From Candidatus Helarchaeota archaeon (GTDB lineage Archaea; Asgardarchaeota; Lokiarchaeia; Helarchaeales; HEL-GB-A): a stretch of DNA of 12,856 bases. Under the pieces are notes generated by a model. It was not told where the DNA came from, ran no database searches, and was given only the letters and a program-made list of their open reading frames with translations. The stretch lies in the NCBI GenBank assembly GCA_013375405.1, contig JABXJU010000117.1:1-12856 (forward strand), read 5' to 3'. Each line of letters opens with the position of its first letter. Position 1 is the first letter of the stretch. Made by a program: the position numbers and the translations under genes. Below are positions 1-5,580 of the stretch, in pieces.

Positions 1-495
1 GGTGATAGGAGATTGGTCAAGCTGAGTGAAGAAACATGGGATAAAATTTTTAATGTGAACTTGAAAGGAATGTTTCTCACATGTAAATATGTGTTACCAG
101 TGATGGCGAAACAGGGAAGTGGCTGTATAATAAACATCTCTTCTATTGCGTCCGTTTGTGCTGCGCCATTTGTGGCTTATAAGATTTCAAAGTCAGGAGT
201 TAATTCCTTAACTCATCAATTAGCTATGGAGTATGCCAGTCAGGGTATCCGCGTCAATACGGTCATGCTTGGACTAATGAATACCCCCATGGCAATAGAA
301 GGTTTCGTAAGAACTACAGGGGCGCGCAAAAAAGATGTTATCAAATTAAGAAATAGACTAGTTCCTTTAAAAGGAGGAATGGGAGACGCATGGGATACAG
401 CTTATGCAGCACTTTTCCTGGCATCTGATGAGGCAAAATTTATTACATCAGTCATACTTCCAGTAGACGGAGGGCAAAGCGCAAGAACTAGATGA
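1..495 (+). CDS. Short-chain dehydrogenase/reductase (SDR), 5'-truncated by window edge
   Basis: This is the C-terminal part of a classical SDR oxidoreductase, a cytosolic NAD(P)-dependent enzyme acting on an alcohol or ketone. The reading frame is open to base 1, so the Rossmann glycine motif and NNAG motif lie outside the window; the TTG at 13 is not a credible start. Counting from that TTG, the visible marks are the helix WDKIFNVNLKGMF (residues 9-21), the catalytic serine in INISS (40-44), the catalytic YKISK with Tyr56 and Lys60, the IRVNTV segment after helix F, and the usual ending ITSVILPVDGG. The substrate cannot be told: the substrate loop after VNTVMLGLMNTPM is variable in this family. 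No partner gene is visible. The frame ends in TGA at 493-495. The 835 bases beyond it hold no intact gene. Confidence 0.92.
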   Translation, partial: GDRRLVKLSEETWDKIFNVNLKGMFLTCKYVLPVMAKQGSGCIINISSIASVCAAPFVAYKISKSGVNSLTHQLAMEYASQGIRVNTVMLGLMNTPMAIEGFVRTTGARKKDVIKLRNRLVPLKGGMGDAWDTAYAALFLASDEAKFITSVILPVDGGQSARTR

Positions 496-513
496 ATTTT
501 AGATAAATTTTTG

Positions 514-663
514 TTAAATAGTTACTTTCAACCATTTTTCTGTTTTTAAGATATAATCTAATGCTTTTCTAGTGCCAAGCATGATTATATCGCCAGTTAC
601 TCCTGAACAACATACGTCAAATCCTACAAAATAAAGATTGTTGGCTGGAGTTTTTGGTGAAGA
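514..663 (-). pseudogene. Remnant C-terminus of an FAD-dependent oxidoreductase (phytoene desaturase-like)
   Basis: Read on the minus strand, about 49 codons stay open and end in TAA at 514-516. They encode a recognisable tail of an NAD(P)/FAD-dependent amine-oxidase or phytoene-dehydrogenase-like protein: TPANNLYFVGFDVCCSGVTG, then a helix resembling IIMLGTRKALDYIL. In that family this is the last FAD-contacting segment (LYFVGDxxxxGV) and the closing helix. Just upstream in the same frame lies a TGA (664-666), and I find no matching N-terminal part in any frame up to about 1050. The intact protein should be about 450-550 residues, so this is best read as a decayed or truncated gene. Family assignment rests on a short stretch; the decay is clearer than the exact family. 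Confidence 0.55.
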
Positions 664-951
664 TCACCTTCGTACTGCGCTCAAATAGGAGAATGATGTG
701 CCTGAGAGCAACTAAATTTTTCAAATCGATTTTGGAATGTATTGAAACATATCGGATGAGGCATAGTACGCCATACCACTTATTATTACACGATGTATTT
801 TATAAATCCCAGTCCTTATAGGTGAACTTACAGATAAAAACTTTAAAAAATTTATGAAGAGGGCGGTCTTGGGAGATTAGATTTCTGCAAAGATATTATT
901 TAATTCTTTATAGGAAAAATTTCTATTTCATTTTCTCCTAAATCAAATTTT

Positions 952-980
952 AACTTAATAAATAATAAAAAGTTTATAAT
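952..980 (+). promoter_or_regulatory. Possible orphan promoter (A-rich element plus TTTATA box)
   Basis: An A-rich run leads into AAAAAGTTTATAA (967-979), which matches the core of the nurA promoter (AATAAAGTTTATAA). An AACTT at 952 lies exactly 18 bases, twice 9, before the AAGTT at 970, echoing the 9-bp phasing seen at the other promoters here. No intact gene follows on the plus strand. The only open frame is a 39-codon ORF at 1076-1195. It may be the leftover promoter of a lost gene, or chance in AT-rich DNA. Confidence 0.3.
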
Positions 981-1075
981 TTACGTGTATTTCTTCAATT
1001 GTCAACTTTTGGGGCATTAAAATCTTCCCTTAATGTGATTTATTATTTTTAATTCTCCGAAATATGATTTGGAAT

Positions 1076-1195
1076 ATGGATTCCCTTCATTCTACCTTCC
1101 TTATGGAGGAGCTCGACCGCCTTGGCATCCAGGTCACCGAGCGGGGTGCGCTTCAATTTCAAATCCTTTTAACCTGTAATTTAACTAACACTTAA
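1076..1195 (+). other. GC-rich patch with short open frames on both strands
   Basis: The bases around 1090-1155 are far richer in G and C than the rest of the window. On the plus strand an ATG at 1076 opens 39 codons including a segment like MEELDRLGIQVTERGALQ. On the minus strand an open frame ending in TAA at 1049-1051 reads LKRTPLGDLDAKAVELLHKE and then GRMKGIHIP. Both frames have G or C at most third positions, so coding strand cannot be decided. I recognise neither peptide. It may be a fragment of a transferred gene. No ribosome binding site stands before the ATG. Confidence 0.3.
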
Positions 1196-1262
1196 AGGAG
1201 TCGAATTTGTATTGTAGTTGCTTTTTATTTAACTTATTATAATCTCCCATTTTTATTAAATC

Positions 1263-1296
1263 TTATTAAGACTATTAAGTTAATAACATTTATATG
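1263..1296 (+). promoter_or_regulatory. Promoter of the HNH gene with TTAAG tandem element
   Basis: In the direction of transcription the sequence holds TTAAG at 1266-1270, a second TTAAG nine bases later (1275-1279) continuing as TTAAGTTAATAA, then a TATA box ATTTATAT at 1288-1295. The arrangement matches the nurA and HD-gene promoters almost base for base in spacing. Transcription starting about 25 bases past the TATA box would begin near 1317-1320, giving a leader of only about 12 bases that is mostly the GAGG at 1319-1322. Confidence 0.6.
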
Positions 1297-1330
1297 TCCT
1301 ACTCTTCAAAATTAATGTGAGGCGATGTAA

Positions 1331-1744
1331 TTGTGCTCAAAACACACAAAGACCCCAAAAAAGTTGAAGGCCAAAAAATACCCGCAAAAAAGGAAGTTAT
1401 TTAGTAAGGATACCATGATGCGGTTAAATAAGGTTTTATATTGCCAGCATCGCCTTAGAAAGAACCGCAAGTGTAACAAATTCATACCGGTGGGCTCTCC
1501 TGAACGTCAAAAGCACCATGTCATCCCCTTATCGAAAGGGGGGACAAATAATTACAAAAATATCCATATTTGCTGTATAGATTGTCATTATCTTCTCCAT
1601 GAAGAGGAGTTTAAGGAGCGGGGCTTATCATTAGAGGAATTTAAGGCAAGGATTTACATAGAACACCAAAAGAAGCAGGCGAGAAGTGAATTGCGCCCCA
1701 TCACTAAATGTAGGAAGGCGTGGGTTGGGGTACGTTCCTATTAA
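1331..1744 (+). CDS. Small HNH endonuclease-like protein
   Basis: A 137-residue basic protein with an HNH (beta-beta-alpha metal) nuclease motif in its middle. Visible residues are the paired histidines His62-His63 of KHHVIPLSKGG, Asn73/Asn74 and Asn77, and the zinc-type CCIDCHYLLH with Cys82, Cys85, His86 and His90. Cys38 and Cys48 upstream may complete a zinc site. The first 35 residues are lysine-rich and probably bind DNA. Such proteins nick or cut DNA; many are parts of mobile elements or defence systems, and the target cannot be told. The start is TTG, chosen because GAGG at 1319-1322 lies eight bases before it; there is no better ATG before residue 29. The HAD gene follows 32 bases downstream with no promoter evident between them, so they are probably co-transcribed. 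Confidence 0.8.
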   Translation: MCSKHTKTPKKLKAKKYPQKRKLFSKDTMMRLNKVLYCQHRLRKNRKCNKFIPVGSPERQKHHVIPLSKGGTNNYKNIHICCIDCHYLLHEEEFKERGLSLEEFKARIYIEHQKKQARSELRPITKCRKAWVGVRSY

Positions 1745-1776
1745 CCGATCAAATAAACAAATAATCGCGGGATAAA

Positions 1777-2493
1777 ATGCTAAATCAAGTTAAAAGCAAA
1801 AGAATTACTTCAAATAAAATATTACAGCAAATTAATTCCGAAATTAAGCGTTCAGAACCTAACTATATAGCTATTTTTGATTTAGATGATACAGTTTTCG
1901 ATACTTCTTTTCGACGTATCTTTATATACGAACAATATCTACCCAAAATTTACGATTTACCAATCTTAAATCCTATTTTACAGAAAAAGCATTATAATTT
2001 TATACCGCTTATTAAAAAAAATGCCGTTTTTCAAGAGTACCGTTCTGAAATTATTAAATTTTTTTTTAAATTATTTCTTTCAGAGCAATTTCTGTTTCTG
2101 GACAGACCTTTCCCAGGAATTAAGCCCTTTTTAGATTCATTAATAAAATTAGATATCCCAATCATATATTTAACGGGCCGCCTTGCATCTACTATAAGAA
2201 AAGGTACATTTGCAATGTTGGAAAAATATGGATTGCCAAATTCCTTAAAAAGGCAGACCTACTTACGAATGAAAATAAATGAAAAAACATCTGATAATTC
2301 GTATAAAAAAAGAGAATTAAAACGCTTAATCAATCAATATCCTGAAAAAAAATTTTTAATTTTTGATAATGAATCAAGAAATTGTAGTATGTTCAATGAA
2401 AGCCTTCCAAATGATTCGATAATTGTGCGTTTTAATTCGGTACAGAAAAAATATAGCCATTATGAGGGATATTTACTAAATTCTTGGGAATAA
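1777..2493 (+). CDS. HAD-superfamily hydrolase of unknown substrate
   Basis: A 238-residue protein with all four haloacid-dehalogenase motifs: motif I FDLDDT (nucleophile Asp35, general acid Asp37, Thr39), motif II in IIYLTGR (Thr133), a motif III lysine probably Lys177 or Lys178, and motif IV FDNES (Asp197, Glu199). The family transfers phosphoryl groups through an aspartyl-phosphate, so a phosphatase is the natural reading. The cap lies between motifs I and II (about residues 45-115) and is rich in aromatic and basic residues. There is no signal peptide or membrane segment. The LTGR form of motif II also occurs in 5'-nucleotidase-type and polynucleotide-phosphatase-type HAD proteins, so a nucleotide or nucleic-acid end as substrate would suit the neighbourhood, but this is a guess. 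A weak GCGGGAT precedes the ATG. Eight Ts follow shortly after the stop. Confidence 0.82.
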   Translation: MLNQVKSKRITSNKILQQINSEIKRSEPNYIAIFDLDDTVFDTSFRRIFIYEQYLPKIYDLPILNPILQKKHYNFIPLIKKNAVFQEYRSEIIKFFFKLFLSEQFLFLDRPFPGIKPFLDSLIKLDIPIIYLTGRLASTIRKGTFAMLEKYGLPNSLKRQTYLRMKINEKTSDNSYKKRELKRLINQYPEKKFLIFDNESRNCSMFNESLPNDSIIVRFNSVQKKYSHYEGYLLNSWE

Positions 2494-2501
2494 TTAACCT
2501 C

Positions 2502-2509
2502 TTTTTTTT
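2502..2509 (+). terminator. Oligo-T terminator after the HNH-HAD unit
   Basis: Eight consecutive Ts begin nine bases after the HAD stop codon, with no strong hairpin before them. This is the normal form of intrinsic terminator in archaea. The next plus-strand promoter element starts about 25 bases further on, so the run would separate the two transcription units. Confidence 0.6.
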
Positions 2510-2534
2510 CTTCATTTAGAATAATTAAAAATAA

Positions 2535-2576
2535 ATTTATAAACTTTAATAACTTAATTAAGTTAGTTAACTTAAT
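2535..2576 (+). promoter_or_regulatory. CARF gene promoter with four 9-bp-spaced half-sites
   Basis: A palindromic TATA box TTTATAAA (2536-2543) is followed by half-sites AACTT at 2542 and 2551, AAGTT at 2560 and AACTT at 2569, each exactly nine bases from the last. The pair at 2551 and 2560 forms a perfect 14-base palindrome, AACTTAATTAAGTT. For transcription towards the CARF gene, initiation would fall near 2563-2567, inside the half-sites, a position typical of a repressor operator. Read on the other strand, the TATA side matches the nurA promoter in about 20 of 21 bases, so antisense initiation towards the HAD gene is also possible. Confidence 0.55.
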
Positions 2577-2599
2577 CCTCATTATTTGGAAACATAATT

Positions 2600-3394
2600 G
2601 TGGTGAGTAAAATTCGAAAATTCAGCATGAATCAAATTCATATCGCCTTTCAGGGGTTTGAAATAGAACGGATTTCAGATCCTATTATTCGTATGAAGGC
2701 AGATCGCGCATATCTTTTCATTTATCAGGATGAAAAAACTGAAAAATTTATAGAAGAATGTAAAACCATTGAAAAACAACTGAAAGATAATAATATCGAG
2801 GTCATACGAAAGGGTATTGACCTTCTCGATTATGTAGCTGTCATTCAAAATGTATCAAAAGTTATCAAGGATGAGCGAGAAAAAGATCCACAGGTAAAAA
2901 TTTTCATAAATATTTCTGTTGGCACGAAGATCACAGCAATTGCAGGGATGGATGCTTGTAGGTTTTGGGATTGTTTTCCGTATTACGTTAAGGGCGAAAA
3001 TTATATTTCTGAAAAAGAAATTACCAAAAATACCCGCGCTTTAAGCTCCGGCAAGATGGAAACGCTTCAACCGCCCTTATTTCAATTAAAAAAACCACCC
3101 CCTAACCTTATTGAGGCTCTTAAAATTATTGTAGAGCGAAAAATAGGAATTTATAAGAAAGAGTTTCGGAAAAAACTATTAGCAAAAAACCTTTTGGTAA
3201 TCCAAAAAAAATACGAACCCCATGAAACTTCTAACAAATTATCAGCAGAATATATGGCGATGAACCAACAATATATCTTCCCATTGAGAGACGAGTGGGA
3301 TTATATTCACGTTTCCAAGACAAAACGAAATCAAAAAATCACTTTAACTGAATATGGGAAAGAAGCCTCTCAAATCTTTAAAGTACTTCCCTAA
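2600..3394 (+). CDS. CARF-domain winged-helix regulator (HFX_2341/DUF6293-like)
   Basis: A 264-residue protein with an N-terminal Rossmann-like CARF domain (about residues 10-135) and a C-terminal winged helix-turn-helix (about 165-262). The CARF marks are the opening IHIAFQGFEIERISDPI, the segment KADRAYLF, and NISVGTK at 104-110, equivalent to the N-(I/L)-(T/S)-x-GTK ligand loop of Csa3, Csm6 and related proteins, followed by ITAIAGMDACRFW. CARF domains in general sense cyclic oligoadenylates or other nucleotides; the ligand of this subfamily is, to my knowledge, unsettled. The architecture matches the archaeal HFX_2341 group of presumed transcription regulators. No Cas protein lies in the window. 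The start is uncertain: GTG at 2600 or 2603 has a weak GGA ahead, while ATG at 2627 (residue 10) begins exactly at the conserved domain but has no ribosome binding site. It stands alone in its transcription unit, preceded by its own phased repeats. Confidence 0.8.
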   Translation: MVSKIRKFSMNQIHIAFQGFEIERISDPIIRMKADRAYLFIYQDEKTEKFIEECKTIEKQLKDNNIEVIRKGIDLLDYVAVIQNVSKVIKDEREKDPQVKIFINISVGTKITAIAGMDACRFWDCFPYYVKGENYISEKEITKNTRALSSGKMETLQPPLFQLKKPPPNLIEALKIIVERKIGIYKKEFRKKLLAKNLLVIQKKYEPHETSNKLSAEYMAMNQQYIFPLRDEWDYIHVSKTKRNQKITLTEYGKEASQIFKVLP

Positions 3395-3407
3395 AAAAAG
3401 AAAAAAA
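3393..3407 (-). terminator. T-rich terminator of the HD exonuclease gene
   Basis: On the minus strand, T7-C-T7 lies eight bases past the stop of the HD gene. It overlaps the TAA stop codon of the convergent CARF gene at 3392-3394. On the plus strand, five Ts at 3412-3416 could weakly end the CARF transcript. The two converging genes are thus separated by only 20 bases carrying both signals. Confidence 0.6.
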
Positions 3408-3414
3408 GAGATTT

Positions 3415-4356
3415 TTATTCATAGAGCTTTCTAGGAAATTCTGCCTTAAATCTCGAATCTATCATATCTAAATGATGTAAAAGTTCCGCTTCAGAAGAAG
3501 CTGGTTCCACAGGAGAATCCCATTCTTTTTTTCCATGGTGGCTCAGAATCATATGCCGAATTTTATTCTCCAAGTCCTTTGGGAAAGCTTTAATCCCTTC
3601 AATGCATTTTACAACTAATTGATCCCCTAAAATGATATGGCCAATTGATGCATAGACTTGATCTTTTCTAGGAATGCGATTATTAAGAAAATATTCTTTT
3701 ATTTTTCCAATATCATGTAAAATAATACAAGTTAAGATTAAATCAATATCCAACATTGTATCTTGATTATAAAATGATTTTAGTTCATTGAATATTTTTA
3801 TCATACCAATTGTATGTTCTAAATTACCAAACTTATATGGATGGTGGTACTTTACGGCAGATGGACACTCAAAATATTTAACTTTTAATGTCTCATCCTC
3901 AAATATCGCATTTAATAATTTTTTTAGCCATTGATTGTTAATGGAGTTAATGGTCTCATTAAATAATTCTATTAAAGCATTTACATCCAATGGGGAAGGT
4001 GGGACAAAATCATTAAGATCAAATTCTTTTTCCTCCAGTAATCTCTGATCAACTATCTGATATCCCCATTTCACATCAAATTGAGCTATAACCTCAAATA
4101 TATTTCCAACATCAAATAATTTTTGTAAACCCTCTAATGTTTCATTGTTATATGTGTCTATGAATCTCTTGCATGTGACTTGACCAGTGGTATCTTTTAG
4201 CTGAAAAACTAAAAAGGGTCTCCCAGTTTTAGTTGAATATTTAACATCACTTTCAATTACCTGCAATCTTGATTTAAACTGAAAATTTGCTTGTATTTCT
4301 TCTGCTTTTTTAATGAATTCCTCGCATTTCAAAAGATCTAATTTCTTTTCATTCAA
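3415..4356 (-). CDS. YhaM-like 3'-5' exoribonuclease (OB-fold plus HD domain)
   Basis: A 313-residue protein from the TTG at 4356. It has an N-terminal OB-fold nucleic-acid-binding domain (about residues 25-110, with SDVKYSTKTGRPFLVFQLKD) and a C-terminal HD phosphohydrolase domain: His181 in LEHTIGMI, the His214-Asp215 pair in LHDIGKIKEY, His240, the SHHGKKEW motif at 273-280, and Asp297 and Asp300 near HLDMIDS. This is the layout of bacterial YhaM, a metal-dependent 3'-5' exonuclease of about 314 residues that trims RNA and also acts on single-stranded DNA. An ATG at 4404 would add 16 residues. I prefer the TTG because GAGGT (4364-4368 on minus) lies seven bases before it, because length then matches the family, and because the ATG would sit only about 10 bases from the TATA box, upstream of the expected transcription start. 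It is divergent from the PD-(D/E)XK gene and convergent with the CARF gene. Confidence 0.85.
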   Translation of the reverse strand: MNEKKLDLLKCEEFIKKAEEIQANFQFKSRLQVIESDVKYSTKTGRPFLVFQLKDTTGQVTCKRFIDTYNNETLEGLQKLFDVGNIFEVIAQFDVKWGYQIVDQRLLEEKEFDLNDFVPPSPLDVNALIELFNETINSINNQWLKKLLNAIFEDETLKVKYFECPSAVKYHHPYKFGNLEHTIGMIKIFNELKSFYNQDTMLDIDLILTCIILHDIGKIKEYFLNNRIPRKDQVYASIGHIILGDQLVVKCIEGIKAFPKDLENKIRHMILSHHGKKEWDSPVEPASSEAELLHHLDMIDSRFKAEFPRKLYE

Positions 4357-4406
4357 ATATAATACCTCATTTTTATGTAAATTATACTCTTGACTTATAA
4401 ACATCG

Positions 4407-4447
4407 TATAAATATAAATTTTATTAACTTAATTAACTTAACAACTT
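4407..4447 (-). promoter_or_regulatory. HD gene promoter and shared divergent operator
   Basis: Read on the minus strand: TTGTTAAGTT, two bases, TTAAGTTAATAAA, then TATA box ATTTATATTTATA. It aligns without gaps to the nurA promoter with about four mismatches over 34 bases. Half-sites AACTT on the plus strand begin at 4426 and 4435 (nine apart), with AATTT at 4417 and a further AACTT at 4443. Initiation expected near 4388-4392 gives a leader of about 35 bases to the TTG at 4356. The same repeats lie just upstream of the plus-strand TATA candidate for the PD-(D/E)XK gene, so one bound protein could affect both directions. Confidence 0.6.
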
Positions 4448-4457
4448 TTAAATATTA
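4446..4457 (+). promoter_or_regulatory. Candidate TATA box for the PD-(D/E)XK gene
   Basis: The AT-rich TTTTAAATATTA directly follows the AACTT repeats. Initiation about 25 bases on (near 4475-4480) would give a leader of about 30 bases containing the strong GGAGG at 4497-4501 before the ATG at 4509. The match to a TATA consensus is only moderate and the surrounding DNA is AT-rich. Confidence 0.35.
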
Positions 4458-4508
4458 AAAAAGCCATTAAAGATATTATTAGGAAAAGATAATCTTGGAG
4501 GATTTATA

Positions 4509-5573
4509 ATGAGTGAAGTAGATAATGATTCAATTGTAATGATTGTGAAAAAAGGTGAAGAGGAAAAAAAGTGGCATGTAAAAAATCCCAGTGTGAAAAT
4601 AATAATACGAAAAATTCCATTCAATAAAATTCCCGAGAAGTTGGAAGCATACATCTTAATGGGTGATACTGTTATGAATTATGCAGCCATCCAAACAAGT
4701 GAAGAGACAATAGAAAAATGGTTAGGGCCTCATTTACAACCAATCACAGAACTCCCCGAAGTAATTAATCAAAAAATGAATTTGAAATTGTTGGAACTGA
4801 AAGTTCAAATCGATGCATTGACAGAAGCAAAAAACAATATTGTGGCGCAATTACCTGATACCATTAAGGCACAATTAGGCGAACAAGTTGGGAAATTAGA
4901 GGAATGCACTAATTCAATCTCTAGTTTTGCTAAAAAAATAACTAAGTCCCAAAGAATGGGGGAGCTTGGAGAAGAATTCATCATGACGACTTTAGTTGAT
5001 GAATTCAATGAAATTTCTTTTGCTCTCGTGAGGCAAGTAGCTCAATCTACAGATATTAAGGCCAAAAATCCTGATATGATAGATTGTTTAATTGAAGTGA
5101 AAAATTATACAAATACAGTGCCAACAACTCAAGTAGATAAATTCTGGAGGGATTTGGACACTCAAAATGTAAAAATAGGATGTTTTATATCCTTATGGAC
5201 AAGATTAGCAAATATAGGAGAGTATAAAATAGTAACAAAAGGAGACAAATTAGGTATTTTTATGAATGTATCACACTTTTCTGGTTCGAGCGGGATTGAT
5301 AGTGGCATAAAACTGGCATTTTTTATTACCAGACAATTTGCTCGATATCTTAAAAAATTGGAACTAGAAAGGATGGAAGAAAGTATATTAAGACAAAGAA
5401 TAAAGGATATTCAAACAGAAATGGACAAAATGGAAGAGGAATTGGAAAAAATTAGTAATGTACAAAGAAATTTAACGAGTATTCAAAAACTTGCAAAAGA
5501 GTGCTCTGAAACAATTGAAGACATATTTAATAAACTTACAGAAAAAATTACAAAAATAATGAAGGGCGAATAA
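4509..5573 (+). CDS. PD-(D/E)XK nuclease-like protein flanked by coiled coils
   Basis: A 354-residue protein with a central restriction-endonuclease-like core between two helical, charged regions. Core marks are GELGEE (151-156, candidate metal-ligand glutamates), Asp192 in DMIDCLIEVKNY and Glu196-Val-Lys198, giving the D-x3-E-x-K spacing of active PD-(D/E)XK nucleases, then a glutamine at 208 and strands IGCFISLW and KLGIFMNVSHF. Residues about 86-145 and 280-350 are predicted coiled coil. The arrangement recalls RmuC-like proteins and other coiled-coil nucleases that act on DNA at forks or breaks, but I cannot name the family. Residues 1-75 form a small domain I do not recognise. GGAGG seven bases before the ATG fixes the start. 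The gene runs convergent to rad50 with seven bases between stops and shares its upstream region with the HD exonuclease gene. Confidence 0.75.
   Translation: MSEVDNDSIVMIVKKGEEEKKWHVKNPSVKIIIRKIPFNKIPEKLEAYILMGDTVMNYAAIQTSEETIEKWLGPHLQPITELPEVINQKMNLKLLELKVQIDALTEAKNNIVAQLPDTIKAQLGEQVGKLEECTNSISSFAKKITKSQRMGELGEEFIMTTLVDEFNEISFALVRQVAQSTDIKAKNPDMIDCLIEVKNYTNTVPTTQVDKFWRDLDTQNVKIGCFISLWTRLANIGEYKIVTKGDKLGIFMNVSHFSGSSGIDSGIKLAFFITRQFARYLKKLELERMEESILRQRIKDIQTEMDKMEEELEKISNVQRNLTSIQKLAKECSETIEDIFNKLTEKITKIMKGE
5542..5556 (-). terminator. Possible T-rich terminator of the nurA-rad50 operon
   Basis: Past the rad50 stop on the minus strand, T5 (5556-5552) and T6 (5547-5542) runs lie 25-40 bases downstream, inside the last codons of the convergent PD-(D/E)XK gene. 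If used, the operon transcript would overlap the end of that gene's transcript. T runs are common in DNA this AT-rich. Confidence 0.35.
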
Positions 5574-5580
5574 TATATTC

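Larger units (their letters stand above)
496..1330. other. Long intergenic region without an intact gene
   Basis: This stretch of 835 bases separates the SDR from the HNH gene. It contains the oxidoreductase remnant (514-663), a TATA-like element near 965-979, a GC-rich patch around 1090-1155 and, at its right end, the promoter of the HNH gene. Between 664 and 950 the sequence is interrupted by stops in all frames and I recognise no protein. A short inverted repeat, GGTGA-AGA-TCACC, sits at 655-667. I see no tRNA, rRNA or CRISPR repeat. The mixture of remnants suggests a place where genes have been lost or inserted. Confidence 0.6.

Noticed and set aside
664..950. Possible upstream continuation of the FAD oxidoreductase on the minus strand
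   Set aside because: All frames carry stops and no FAD-oxidoreductase motif (such as GxGxxG) could be found; I could not align it to the family by eye.
496..1330. Hidden tRNA or other structured RNA in the gene desert
   Set aside because: No cloverleaf with a TTC-type T-loop or CCA-like end and no long stable hairpin was seen; the only short inverted repeat has a five-base stem.
2542..2573. Regularly spaced short repeats that might suggest a CRISPR remnant
   Set aside because: The unit is only five bases with a nine-base period and sits on promoters; there are no repeat-spacer units and no Cas genes.
4448..4654. Short minus-strand frame with a membrane-like composition
   Set aside because: It overlaps the promoter and first codons of the PD-(D/E)XK gene, which has a strong GGAGG and clear motifs; no support for a separate gene.
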